Source: Cryobacterium mannosilyticum (GTDB taxonomy: Bacteria; Actinomycetota; Actinomycetes; Actinomycetales; Microbacteriaceae). From it: a stretch of 64,000 nt of DNA. Numbering within the stretch: position 1 is the stretch's first letter; each line of letters begins with the position of its first letter. The notes under the pieces were generated by a model. That model did no database searches, was not told the origin of the DNA, and worked only from the letters and a program-made list of their open reading frames with translations. A program made the position numbers and the translations under genes. The stretch spans positions 5,020 through 69,019 of the forward strand of contig NZ_SOFM01000026.1 in NCBI RefSeq assembly GCF_004402705.1, written 5' to 3'. This document shows positions 51,076 to 59,590 of this stretch, piece by piece.

Positions 51076-52704
51076 TTACGGAAAGTCGAGGGTGATGACT
51101 GTGGGACCCGGGCGCCCGAGGGCCGCGCGGGCACGGGCCGCAGCATCCTGGGCATTCGCGGCGCGCTCGCCGGTCGCCCCGATCGCGTTCGCCAGGGCCA
51201 CCAGGTCAGGCACATGCAGGTCCACGCCCACCGGGGCGATGCCGCGTGCCGCCTGCTGGTCGCGGATCTCGCGGTATCCGCCGTTGTTCGCGACAACGAC
51301 CACTATCGTCAGACCCTGCTCGACGGCGGTGATCAGCTCCTGGATGGAGAACATGAGCGCCCCGTCCCCGAGGAGCGCGACGACCGGCGCGTCGGGCCTG
51401 GCCACCTTCGCGCCGATCGCGGCGGGGAGGGCGTAACCGAGTGTGGCGACGCGCGGCATATAGAGGAACGAGTTCTTCGACGGGACCGGGAAGAAGTGCA
51501 CGGTTCCGAAGTAGGTCACCTGCGAGGAATCACCCGTGATGATTGTGTTCTCGGGCAGGGCCAGGCGGAGCTCATTGTTGACGTCAAACCAGAGTTCGCC
51601 GTCGGAACGAGCTTCGGCCGCGAGGGCCGCCTTGAGCTCGGCAAGATCGCCGGCCGCTGCATCGGAAGGTTCAGCGAGGGCGCCCTGCTGGTCGAGAGCC
51701 GCCTGGATCGCGGTCAGCGCTTCGGCGGCATCCGCGTGGATGGCAATCCGCGCCGGCGCGTTGAGGGCCAGCTGGCTCTGGGCGATGTCGATGCGGATGA
51801 CATTGGGCGACGTGATCTTGCCCTCCCACAGATCGGAGTCACCCAGTTCGCTTCCGATGACCAGCAGCGCGTCGCTGGCATTCAGCCAGTCCTGGGCCGA
51901 CTTCAGGCGAATCTGCGCCCCCAGCGAGAGAGGGTGATCCTCCGGCAGCACCCCCTTGCCGTTACAGGTCGAGATCACGGGTGCCGAGAGCGCCTCGGCA
52001 AGCCGGCGCACCTGCGCGTCGGCTCCGCGAGAGCCGCCGCCGACGATGATCGCCGGGTGGCCGGCGCCGCCGAGCAGCTGGGCAGCCCGACGCACGAGCG
52101 CGTCGTCCAGCGACGGGGTGGGCGTGGAACCGGCTCTGGCGATCCCGCCGTCCCAGTCCTGGCCGAGCACATCGCTCGGGATCTCCACGTAGACCGGCCG
52201 CGGACGCCCCGTGCGCATGACCTCGAAGGCGTGGGCGATCGCCTCGGTCGCTTCCCGCGGCGTCCTCGCCCGGGTGCTCCACTCTGTCATGCTCGCCATG
52301 GCGGCGAGGGTGTCCTTCGTGTCGTGGAGCTCGCCGCCGTCGAGGTGCTCCGTGCCGGAGGGTAGTCCCGATGAGATGATGAGAACCGGACGGGATTCCG
52401 CGTAGGACGTGCCCGCGGCGACCATGGCGTTCAGCGTGCCAGGGCCGCTGGTCGTGATGACAACGCCCGGCTTGCCTGCGACCTGGCTGTAGCCGTCAGC
52501 GGCGTAGCCGGCGCCCTGCTCGTGGCGATGGGTGACCGGCCTGATGCCCAGGCGCACGAGATGCCGGTAGATCTCGAGGTTGTGGGTGCCCGGGATGCCG
52601 AAGATCGTATCGACCCCGTGCGCCTGCAGGGTCTCAGCGACCGCCGCCCCGCCGTTGTGGTGGAGGGTAGTCGGGGGTGCGTCAGTCATCATTGTCGTCA
52701 ACAT
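51076..52704 (-). CDS. Thiamine-pyrophosphate-dependent enzyme, acetolactate-synthase-like decarboxylase
   Basis: About 542 aa with three domains of the IlvB/POX superfamily. The N-terminal Pyr domain has RHEQGAGYAADGYSQVAGKP, whose Glu activates TPP. A central Rossmann-type domain includes AIIVGGGSRGADAQV. The C-terminal PP domain has LLGDGALMFSIQELITAVEQ and VANNGGY (GDG...NN). Its motifs place it with 2-oxo-acid decarboxylases and AHAS-like enzymes and not with true acetolactate synthase, since no small subunit is nearby. An ATG at 52704 with GGAG just upstream was chosen. It is divergent from the amino-acid ABC genes. One guess is decarboxylation of a 2-keto acid derived from the imported amino acid, such as 2-ketoarginine (AruI-type). 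Confidence 0.88.
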   Translation of the reverse strand: MLTTMMTDAPPTTLHHNGGAAVAETLQAHGVDTIFGIPGTHNLEIYRHLVRLGIRPVTHRHEQGAGYAADGYSQVAGKPGVVITTSGPGTLNAMVAAGTSYAESRPVLIISSGLPSGTEHLDGGELHDTKDTLAAMASMTEWSTRARTPREATEAIAHAFEVMRTGRPRPVYVEIPSDVLGQDWDGGIARAGSTPTPSLDDALVRRAAQLLGGAGHPAIIVGGGSRGADAQVRRLAEALSAPVISTCNGKGVLPEDHPLSLGAQIRLKSAQDWLNASDALLVIGSELGDSDLWEGKITSPNVIRIDIAQSQLALNAPARIAIHADAAEALTAIQAALDQQGALAEPSDAAAGDLAELKAALAAEARSDGELWFDVNNELRLALPENTIITGDSSQVTYFGTVHFFPVPSKNSFLYMPRVATLGYALPAAIGAKVARPDAPVVALLGDGALMFSIQELITAVEQGLTIVVVVANNGGYREIRDQQAARGIAPVGVDLHVPDLVALANAIGATGERAANAQDAAARARAALGRPGPTVITLDFP

Positions 52705-52805
52705 TGCTCCATCGTAGGACAATTATCGGCAAAGACGTCATAATGTTCTACATTCATGCAATGATCGTCTGACCATCATCCCGCTTTCACGCTCAAGGAG
52801 GAGCC

Positions 52806-53723
52806 ATGCTGTCCAGGAAAATGCGCGGTACGAGAAAGGCAATTGTTCTCGGGGTGACCCTTGCGGTTTCCGCGACCCTGCTGGCCGGATGCTCGGCGGA
52901 AGACGGCAAGGCGGCCGGTACTGACCCGTCCCCCACGGCGGACTCAACCCTCCGCGCCATGCTCCCCGCGGACATCAAGGAGGCGGGTGTGCTCAAGATC
53001 GGCACCGAGGCCTTCTACCCGCCGTTCGAGTACCTGGACGCCGACAACAGCACCGTCGTCGGGCTCGACATGGCCCTCTTCCACGCGATCGGCGCCGAAC
53101 TCGGCCTCAAGGTCGACGTTACGAACATGGCCTTCGACGGCCTGCTCCCGGCCCTCGACGCCAAACGGATCGACGTCGTCGTTGCGGCCATGACCGACAC
53201 GAAGGCGCGCCAGGCGAAGTACGACTTCGTCGACTACTTCCTCACCGGTCAGGGCATCGTCGTCCCGGCCGGCAACCCCAAGGTCATCACGGGCGTCGAA
53301 GGCCTGTGCGGCCTGAAGGTGGCGGTGCTGGAGGGCTCGACCCAGGTCAGCCTGCTGGAGAAGTTCAACACCGCAGAGTGCGCCGGCAACGCGATCACCG
53401 TCACGGCGTTGGCCACCGACGCGGACGCGATGCTGCAAGTGCACAGCGGCCGTGCCGACGCCTCCTTCTCCCAGGATGCCGTCGCGCGCTACAACGCCGC
53501 GGCGGACGGCGGCAAGGGCAAGTTTGAAATCGGCAACGACCAGCCACTCCTGCCCGTCGTCATGGGGCCGATGTTCACCAAGGAAGACTCCGGCCTTCGG
53601 GACGCAGTCAAGGCGACCGTCGAAAAACTGATCGCCGACGGCACGTACCAGTCCATCCTCGACAAGCATGACCTGGGCTCGGGCGCGGTCACCGAGGTAA
53701 TGGTCAACGGCGGCACCCTGTAA
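52806..53723 (+). CDS. Polar amino-acid ABC transporter substrate-binding lipoprotein
   Basis: 305 aa. Signal peptide with lipobox LLAGCSAED, then an SBP_bac_3 fold: LKIGTEAFYPPFEYLDADNS, VVGLDMALFHAIGAELGLKV and DVVVAAMTDTKARQAKYDFV. The strand-turn motif with Arg in TKARQ binds the alpha-carboxylate of amino acids. First gene of a four-gene plus-strand operon. Two Cys (GLCGLKV, AECAGN) could bridge. Ligand class is polar or basic amino acid or opine; not resolvable further. Confidence 0.93.
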   Translation: MLSRKMRGTRKAIVLGVTLAVSATLLAGCSAEDGKAAGTDPSPTADSTLRAMLPADIKEAGVLKIGTEAFYPPFEYLDADNSTVVGLDMALFHAIGAELGLKVDVTNMAFDGLLPALDAKRIDVVVAAMTDTKARQAKYDFVDYFLTGQGIVVPAGNPKVITGVEGLCGLKVAVLEGSTQVSLLEKFNTAECAGNAITVTALATDADAMLQVHSGRADASFSQDAVARYNAAADGGKGKFEIGNDQPLLPVVMGPMFTKEDSGLRDAVKATVEKLIADGTYQSILDKHDLGSGAVTEVMVNGGTL

Positions 53724-54676
53724 TGAGCGACCAGCCGGTGCCCACTGACGCGAAGACTCCGATTCGTGCCATCCCGGTCCGACATTGGGGACAGCAGGTC
53801 TCGGGCGTCATCGTGCTCGCCGCGCTGGTTGCCTTCATCTACGCCGTCGCCACGAATGAGAACCTGGACTGGTCCATCATCGCGGCGAACCTGTTCGGTC
53901 CGACGATCCTGAGCGGGCTGTGGGTCACCATTTCCCTGACCGTGCTGTCTATGATCATCGGTGTCGCCCTCGGCGTCACCGTGGCGGTCATGCGCCTGTC
54001 GCCGAACCGGGTGCTGAACTCCGTCGCGGGAGGCTACATCTGGGCCTTCCGCGGCACCCCTGTGCTGGTCCAGCTTCTGCTCTGGTTCAACCTCGCCCTG
54101 TTCTTTCCGCGGCTCGGGCTGGGCGAATTCAGCCTCGACACGAACACGGTCATCACGGCTTTCGTGGCCGCGCTGCTGGGGCTCGGCCTCAACGAGGGCG
54201 CCTACATGGCGGAGATCGTTCGCGGCGGCATCCTCTCGGTCGACCACGGCCAGAGCGAAGCCGCCATGGCATTGGGGATGCGCCGCCGGTCGACCATGTT
54301 CAAGATCGTGCTGCCACAGGCCATGCGGGTCATCATTCCGCCGATGGGCAATGAGCTCATCACCATGCTGAAGATGACCTCGCTCGTCACCGTGATCGCG
54401 GCGCCGGACCTGCTCAACCGAGCGCAAGTCATTTCGTCCCGCAACTTCTACATTTTCGAGCTGCTCATCGTCGCCAGCATCTGGTACCTCGCCCTGACGA
54501 CGATCTCCACGCTGATCCAGATGCGACTTGAGAAACGGTTCGCCAGGGGGGTCGCCGGAGTCGCGCCTCGCCGTCGTCGAATCCTGCTCAATCTCAAGCC
54601 AGGCCGGGTCACCTCTCCGGTGATCACGCCGGGCGACCGGCCCGTCGTCTACGCGAAAGGTGGAGCGGGCTCATGA
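53723..54676 (+). CDS. Polar amino-acid ABC transporter permease (HisMQ family)
   Basis: 317 aa with five to six helices. The typical HisM motifs are TILSGLWVTISLTVLSMIIG, FRGTPVLVQLLLWF and the EAA loop SEAAMALGMRRRSTMFKIVL. The start ATG overlaps the preceding TAA (TAATG). A cytoplasmic basic tail (RFARGVAGVAPRRRRILLNL) is longer than usual. One permease type only, so a homodimer is likely. Confidence 0.94.
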   Translation: MSDQPVPTDAKTPIRAIPVRHWGQQVSGVIVLAALVAFIYAVATNENLDWSIIAANLFGPTILSGLWVTISLTVLSMIIGVALGVTVAVMRLSPNRVLNSVAGGYIWAFRGTPVLVQLLLWFNLALFFPRLGLGEFSLDTNTVITAFVAALLGLGLNEGAYMAEIVRGGILSVDHGQSEAAMALGMRRRSTMFKIVLPQAMRVIIPPMGNELITMLKMTSLVTVIAAPDLLNRAQVISSRNFYIFELLIVASIWYLALTTISTLIQMRLEKRFARGVAGVAPRRRRILLNLKPGRVTSPVITPGDRPVVYAKGGAGS

Positions 54677-55437
54677 GCACTCCCATGGTCACAGCAGAAA
54701 ACGTGCACAAGTCCTTCGGCCACGTTGAAGTACTCAAGGGCATCGACCTTGAGGTTCGCACGGGTCAGGTCTTCTGCCTGCTCGGACCGTCGGGCTCGGG
54801 AAAGTCCACCTTGCTGCGCTGCATCAACCACCTCGAGCGCATCGACGCGGGCCGACTGTCCGTTGACGGCCAGCTCGTCGGGTACCGCGAGCGGTCGGGC
54901 AAGCTCTACGAGCTGAACGAGAACGAAGTCGCGGACCAGCGACGCGACATCGGAATGGTGTTCCAACGCTTCAACCTCTTCGCCCACATGACCGCGTTGC
55001 AGAACGTGATGCTGGCGCCGGTGGATGTCCGGCGCCTGCCGAAGGCGGAGGTTCGTGAGCACGCCATGCAGCTCCTCGAACGCGTCGGCCTCGCAGACCA
55101 GGCTCAGAAATATCCGTCGCAGCTCTCCGGCGGACAGCAGCAGCGCGTCGCGATAGCCCGGGCCCTCGCCATGAAACCCAAGCTCATGCTCTTCGACGAG
55201 CCGACGAGCGCGCTGGACCCGGAACTCGTCGGCGAGGTGCTCGACGTCATGCGGGACCTCGCCGCAAGCGGCATGACGATGATCGTCGTCACCCATGAGA
55301 TCGCCTTTGCCCGCGAGGTCGGCGACCACCTCGTTTTCATGGATAGCGGCGTCGTCGTCGAGCAGGGTGCCCCACGGGACGTTCTCTCGAACCCGCAGCA
55401 CAAGCGCACCCAGACGTTCCTGTCGAAGGTCCTGTAG
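54673..55437 (+). CDS. Polar amino-acid ABC transporter ATPase (GlnQ/HisP family)
   Basis: 254 aa, one ABC domain. Walker A GPSGSGKST, Q-loop GMVFQRFNLFAHMTALQNV, signature LSGGQQQRVAIARAL, Walker B LMLFDEPTSALDPE and H-loop VVTHE. These are hallmark GlnQ/HisP motifs. It overlaps the permease by an ATGA junction, and the dehydrogenase gene begins directly after its stop. Cytoplasmic energiser of the importer. Confidence 0.95.
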   Translation: MSTPMVTAENVHKSFGHVEVLKGIDLEVRTGQVFCLLGPSGSGKSTLLRCINHLERIDAGRLSVDGQLVGYRERSGKLYELNENEVADQRRDIGMVFQRFNLFAHMTALQNVMLAPVDVRRLPKAEVREHAMQLLERVGLADQAQKYPSQLSGGQQQRVAIARALAMKPKLMLFDEPTSALDPELVGEVLDVMRDLAASGMTMIVVTHEIAFAREVGDHLVFMDSGVVVEQGAPRDVLSNPQHKRTQTFLSKVL

Positions 55438-56418
55438 ATGACGAAGCCCCTGGCGATCTACACCGACAACGAGGACATCGACCCGACCCCGGGCATCCGC
55501 CTTCTGGAACAGAGCGGCTTCACGGTGCGCTTCCTGGAAACGCTCGACCCCGAGCGGATCCTGGCGGAGTCGCGAGGCGCCCAGGCCTTGCTGGTCGGCT
55601 ACGCGCCGATTCCGGACTGGGTGATCGCCGGGCTGCCGGACCTGCGGATCATCTCGCTCATCTCGATGGGATTCGACCACGTCGACCTCGACGCGGCGCG
55701 CTCGGCCGGCGTGTGGGTGACCAACCTGCCCGGTGTCGCGACGGAAGAAGTCGCCACCCATGCGCTCGGACTCATCCTGGCGACGACCCGGGATTTCCCG
55801 TTCTTCGAGCGGGCCGTCGGCGTCGATTGGAACGCGCGTCCGGCCGTGACCCCGCCCCGCCTCAGCGAGAAGACGCTCGGCCTGATGGGGCTGGGCCGAA
55901 TAGGCGCGAAGCTGGCCGGGTTCGCATCATCGCTGTTCGGCGAGATCATCGGCTACGACCCTTACCTCGCGCAGAACCCGGAGGCTGTTGCGCGCCTGGA
56001 GTCGCTCGGCGTGCGCCTGGCCGGCTTCGAGGAGGTACTCGCCTCCGCCGACGTGCTCTCCCTTCACCTGCCGCTGACGCCCGAAACGCGCGGGATCATC
56101 AATGCCGAGTCGCTCGCGCGGATGAAACCCGGCAGCTACCTGGTCAACGTCAGCCGAGGCCAGTTGATCGACACGCCCGCCCTCGCCCGCGCGCTGGACA
56201 GCGGGCAGATCCGCGGGGCGGGACTCGATGTGCTCGACGCCGAGCCGGCTCCCGCCGATCATCCGCTCCTCGCCCACGAACGCACGATCGTCACGCCCCA
56301 CGTCGGATTCCTCTCCGACCACACGCTCGCGGAGTACGTCCGCATCCAGGCCCAGAATGTCATTTCTCTCTCTGAGACGGGCGAGCCCGAGACGGTTCCG
56401 GTGGTCGACCCGCGCTGA
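55438..56418 (+). CDS. D-2-hydroxyacid dehydrogenase (NAD-dependent)
   Basis: 326 aa of the 2-hydroxyacid dehydrogenase superfamily. Rossmann motif LMGLGRIGAKLAGFASS with the strand-end acid in IGYDPYLA. The catalytic Arg is in VNVSRGQLIDTPAL, Glu in LDVLDAEPAP and His in TPHVGFLSDH. It converts a 2-keto acid to the D-2-hydroxyacid or the reverse. The ATG directly abuts the ATPase stop (TAGATG), so it is cotranscribed with the transporter. Together with the TPP enzyme this hints at keto-acid handling of the imported compound. Confidence 0.93.
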   Translation: MTKPLAIYTDNEDIDPTPGIRLLEQSGFTVRFLETLDPERILAESRGAQALLVGYAPIPDWVIAGLPDLRIISLISMGFDHVDLDAARSAGVWVTNLPGVATEEVATHALGLILATTRDFPFFERAVGVDWNARPAVTPPRLSEKTLGLMGLGRIGAKLAGFASSLFGEIIGYDPYLAQNPEAVARLESLGVRLAGFEEVLASADVLSLHLPLTPETRGIINAESLARMKPGSYLVNVSRGQLIDTPALARALDSGQIRGAGLDVLDAEPAPADHPLLAHERTIVTPHVGFLSDHTLAEYVRIQAQNVISLSETGEPETVPVVDPR

Positions 56419-56636
56419 CTTCGCACGGGAACTCCGCGCAGAGCGTAATCTCCGGCGCGCACACAGGCTGGGCGGACTGGATACGGCCCTCCCGCCCTCC
56501 GTCCTCGCCGGTCGGACGCATCCCCCGGTGAGAGGCGATTCCCGGCGCCCGCGGTTGCTCCCTGGGTCGCCGCGGTCCGGCCGACGCGCCGAGGGGCTGC
56601 ATCCGTTTGCGACCGGGTTTCTCTGCCCGCAGTGAC

Positions 56637-56686
56637 GGGCCGCACAATTCGCCTGCCTAGACTCGCCCGGTGACTACGTGCGGCCC
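56637..56686 (+). terminator. Inverted repeat with T-tract, possible terminator after the transport operon
   Basis: GGGCCGCAC (56637-56645) and GTGCGGCCC (56678-56686) pair over 9 bp around a 32-base loop and are followed by GCCCGGGTTTTTC. It lies 218 bases after the dehydrogenase stop and 48 before the next gene, so it could equally be a leader structure of that gene. The rest of the 315-base gap (56419-56733) shows no gene. Confidence 0.45.
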
Positions 56687-56733
56687 GCCCGGGTTTTTCG
56701 CCGGAACGGCCGCCGCAATCGAAAGGAACCACC

Positions 56734-57579
56734 ATGAACGAGAACAAGATCTTCCAGACGCCTCGCGCATCCCGCTCGAAGCGTCTCACCATCGGCGCAG
56801 CATCCGTCCTGGCCGCCGGCGCCCTGCTCGGTGCCGGCGTGCAGGGTGCGAGCGCCGCCCCGCTCACCCCGACGCCGGAGCACACGGCCAGCTCCAGCGC
56901 ATCCGCCGAGTCCACCTCGGGCGATACGTTCCTCGCTTCGGTACAGAAGGAACTCCGCGCCGCCCTCTCCCACGGGCATGATGTGAACGAGAAGGCGCAG
57001 AAGCTCGCGGCCACGCTCGTCGACCACGCCGAGCTGTTCGCGAGCCTGCCGGCGAACCTGCAGGCCGACCTGACCACCCTCAAGGACGCATCAGCGGCCG
57101 ACCGGGCCGCCGCCGTGCAGACCATCCAGACCACCGCCCTTGACGGCGGCTACGGCGACCAGATCGCCCAGGTCGCCACAGCCGTGCAGAACGACCCGAA
57201 GCACCCGCTCGCCGCCGCGCTCCACAGCGCACTCGGCGAGGACACTGCAACGGGTACGGATGCCGCCCCCGCGGTGACGAAGCTGGCCCTCGGTCTCGCC
57301 GACAACCCGGCGCTGTTCCAGAAGCTCCCGGTCGAGCTGCAGTCCGCCCTGACCGACCTGAAGAACGCTCCGGCCGCTGAGCAGGATGCCGCCGCCCAGG
57401 CCATCGAGAAGGCCGCACTCAACGGCGACTACGGCAAGGACATCCAGAAGATCGTCGAGCGCATCCAGGCCGGCGCCGAGTCGCACTCGCAGGGCAAGGG
57501 CGAAGCCGGAGCCGACGCGCACACCGACACCGAGTCGGGCAGCGCCGACACCGGGGTTCACGCCAGGGCCGGGAACTAG
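56734..57579 (+). CDS. Secreted all-helical protein with tandem-duplicated domain
   Basis: 281 aa. Signal peptide (KRLTIGAASVLAAGALLGAG, cleavage near GASAAP at 41). After a Ser/Thr linker come two homologous units of about 85-90 residues (about 68-157 and 159-247). Unit 1 contains LVDHAELFASLPANLQADLT and TALDGGYGDQIAQVATAVQ. Unit 2 contains LADNPALFQKLPVELQSALT and AALNGDYGKDIQKIVERIQ. The tail is hydrophilic (Gly, Ala, Asp, His). There are no cysteines. AAAGGAA precedes the ATG. No family recognised; the duplicated helical unit suggests binding rather than catalysis. A strong hairpin follows at 57601. Confidence 0.82.
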   Translation: MNENKIFQTPRASRSKRLTIGAASVLAAGALLGAGVQGASAAPLTPTPEHTASSSASAESTSGDTFLASVQKELRAALSHGHDVNEKAQKLAATLVDHAELFASLPANLQADLTTLKDASAADRAAAVQTIQTTALDGGYGDQIAQVATAVQNDPKHPLAAALHSALGEDTATGTDAAPAVTKLALGLADNPALFQKLPVELQSALTDLKNAPAAEQDAAAQAIEKAALNGDYGKDIQKIVERIQAGAESHSQGKGEAGADAHTDTESGSADTGVHARAGN

Positions 57580-57600
57580 CCCTCCCGACGCGACACACCA

Positions 57601-57638
57601 CCGACGGCCGGAAGCGCGAATGCGCTTCCGGCCGTCGG
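57601..57638. terminator. Perfect 17-bp hairpin between convergent genes
   Basis: CCGACGGCCGGAAGCGC (57601-57617) pairs fully with GCGCTTCCGGCCGTCGG (57622-57638) around the loop GAAT. It lies 21 bases after the secreted-protein stop and 29 bases from the stop of the convergent EAL gene, so it can end transcription from both sides. Confidence 0.85.
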
Positions 57639-57667
57639 CCTTGGCCCCGTCAGAACCTGGTCCGGAC

Positions 57668-58753
57668 CTAGACGCTGTCCTCACAGAGGGCCTGCACCAG
57701 TCGTTCGAGACGCACCAGGCCGGTGTACCGGCCCGCGTTGTCGGTCGCCAGCAGCGGCTCGAACCGGGTCCCGGCATCCCGGGTCATGGCCCGATTGAGG
57801 GCCTCAGCCAACGGGGTGTCAAGGTTGACCCTCATGCCGGGGCTGAGCACGCCCAGCTGCAAAGCGTCGACGTCGAGGACCGCGGTCGGCCGGTGGAACT
57901 CGTCGAGGAGCACGACGGATCTCAGTCGCGGATCGGCCGTGAAGGCGGCCGCTGCCTCGACCACACTCGTGGCCGTCGGCACAGGTTCGAGGAAGTCCCG
58001 GACGACCCGTTTCCGGGCGGGAGTGCTTCGCCCGGCCAGGCGAAGAGCCACGTCCTGGTCGATCCCGGCCCAGGCCGGGGCCGACCGGGCCAGCACGTAG
58101 CCCTGCACGAGCGGGACGCCGAGCTCGGCCAGGGCGTCGAGCTCGTCCACGCGCTCGACCCCCTCTGCCAGCAGCCAGGCGTCGACGCGGCCGGCAAACG
58201 TGCCGATCATCTCGATCAGGGCTCGCTTCGCTTCGTCGCGGTCGACGTCCTCGACCAGGGCGCGGTCGAGCTTGATCAACGAGGGCCGGATGGCCAGCAG
58301 GTGGCGCAGGCCGGCATAGCCGGCTCCCGCGTCGTCCACGGCGATCAGGCCCCCGGCGGCCCGGAGCCGGTCCAGGTCGGGCTCGAGCGCCAGATATGAC
58401 TCGATCCGGGCCTGTTCGGTCAGCTCGACGATCAGGCCGGACAGGTCGCCCTCATCGCGCCAGACCTCGCGCACGCTCTCGGTGGAGAGCAGATCGGGCG
58501 ACACGTTGACCGTGAGGAAGCAGTTCGCCGGCAGCGTCGGCCTCGACCGGAGGGCGGTGCGGAGCGCGAGAACCTCCAGGTCCTCCGCCCGCCCGTGGGC
58601 GCGGGCAGCGCGGAACCAGGTTTCGGGGTTGCCTTCGGTGAAGCCGGTGAACCGGGTCAGCGCCTCGTAACCGACGACGGCGCCACGCCGGGTGTCGACA
58701 ATCGGCTGGAACACCGTCGACACTCCCTCGCCGCGGCAGGCCGCCGCCAGCAT
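57668..58753 (-). CDS. EAL-domain protein with C-terminal CBS pair
   Basis: 361 aa. An EAL domain (about 1-225) contains VFQPIVDTRRGAVVGYEALT, VNVSPDLL, GLIVELTEQARIESYLALEP, LIAVDDAGAGYAGLRHLLAI, LIKLDRALVEDVDRDEAKRA, AWLLAEGVE and PLVQGYVLARSAP. Metal and catalytic residues E, N, E, DD, K, E and Q are present, but the DDFGTG motif is DDAGAG. A CBS-pair-like region fills 240-361. c-di-GMP hydrolysis is plausible but unproven; it could be a sensor. The ATG at 58753 has GGGA five bases upstream; an in-frame GTG at 58810 would add 19 residues. It sits just after the DUF1059 gene on the same strand. Confidence 0.85.
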   Translation of the reverse strand: MLAAACRGEGVSTVFQPIVDTRRGAVVGYEALTRFTGFTEGNPETWFRAARAHGRAEDLEVLALRTALRSRPTLPANCFLTVNVSPDLLSTESVREVWRDEGDLSGLIVELTEQARIESYLALEPDLDRLRAAGGLIAVDDAGAGYAGLRHLLAIRPSLIKLDRALVEDVDRDEAKRALIEMIGTFAGRVDAWLLAEGVERVDELDALAELGVPLVQGYVLARSAPAWAGIDQDVALRLAGRSTPARKRVVRDFLEPVPTATSVVEAAAAFTADPRLRSVVLLDEFHRPTAVLDVDALQLGVLSPGMRVNLDTPLAEALNRAMTRDAGTRFEPLLATDNAGRYTGLVRLERLVQALCEDSV

Positions 58754-58815
58754 GGCGTCCCAGTCAGCGGGGACGGGCTGCGCGCCGGCGTCCGCCGGAC
58801 TGCCCGGCACCCTGT

Positions 58816-58992
58816 CTAACCGACCGTGACGATGGCCGCACGCACGGCCTGGTCCAGTTCGGGCGACACCTCGGCCAGACCGTGGGCAGTCGCGGCGTGC
58901 GCCGCCACCGTGAAGAGGAGCTCGTCCTCGGTTGAACACACCCAGCGGGCCTCACAGCCCGGCACGACGTCCCCGCATGCGAATGACTTCAT
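58816..58992 (-). CDS. DUF1059-family small protein
   Basis: 58 aa, complete: MKSFACGDVVPGCEARWVCS, then a TEDELL stretch, HAATAHGL and SPELDQAVRAAIVTV. It has the family's Cys residues (ACGD, VPGC) and histidine cluster. DUF1059 proteins are small, soluble and of unknown function. AGGGA lies six to seven bases before the ATG. The EAL-CBS gene follows within 5-62 bases, depending on its start, so the two are probably cotranscribed. Confidence 0.88.
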   Translation of the reverse strand: MKSFACGDVVPGCEARWVCSTEDELLFTVAAHAATAHGLAEVSPELDQAVRAAIVTVG

Positions 58993-59135
58993 CAGTGTCC
59001 CTTTCAGAGTTCGGGTTGCGTCGTCACGCGACGAACGCATCCAAGACACTGTCGGCAGGCAGCCGACGACGGTAAGCGGCCGACCGGCTCACTCGGGTGC
59101 CCGGCTTGTGCGGGGCTGCGGAAAGTCCGTCCAGA

Positions 59136-59552
59136 TCACGCGCCATCGACGGGCGAGAGTCCCGACATACCCTGAACGGCCCGCACGATGCCGAGTCCGT
59201 CGGTCTCGACATCCTCCATGTAGAGCGTTCCCGTGATGATCGCCTGGTCTCGGGACTCGAAGATCGCAACACCGCGCGCCTCAAAGGACCGGCCGTCGAT
59301 TCGCGTGCCGGACCAGGTCCATTCGCACCAGGTCGTCTCACCGTCCTGGACCACCCGCCCGAGCTCCGCTCGGAAGTCGGGAATCCCCGCGAACATCGCA
59401 TGCCAGTTGGCCCGCACCTGGGCGCTCCCCACGAAAGTGCGATCCGGATGGGCCGGCTGAAAGCTCCGGTAGTCGGGATGGAAGAGCGCCAGCATCCTGT
59501 CCAGGTCGTGGTCGTTGACCGCGGCCACCAGCGTGGCAATGCTGACGCTCAT
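59136..59552 (-). CDS. SnoaL/NTF2-like protein
   Basis: 138 aa with the cone-shaped NTF2-like pattern: VAAVNDHDLDRMLALFHPDY, FVGSAQVRANWHAMFAGIPD, TWCEWTWSGTRIDGRSFEAR and AIITGTLYMEDVETDG. Such proteins are ketosteroid-isomerase-like enzymes or ligand-binding proteins; the function here is not predictable. GGAGGAGAG directly precedes the ATG. Neighbours give no clue. Confidence 0.85.
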   Translation of the reverse strand: MSVSIATLVAAVNDHDLDRMLALFHPDYRSFQPAHPDRTFVGSAQVRANWHAMFAGIPDFRAELGRVVQDGETTWCEWTWSGTRIDGRSFEARGVAIFESRDQAIITGTLYMEDVETDGLGIVRAVQGMSGLSPVDGA

Positions 59553-59590
59553 CTCTCCTCCTGCAGCGGTCCTGCCGGGCCTTGTCGTGG

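Noticed and set aside
51076..52704. True acetolactate synthase large subunit (ilvB)
   Set aside because: No ilvN or ilvC neighbour, and the context is amino-acid transport. Motifs fit the wider group of 2-keto-acid TPP enzymes.
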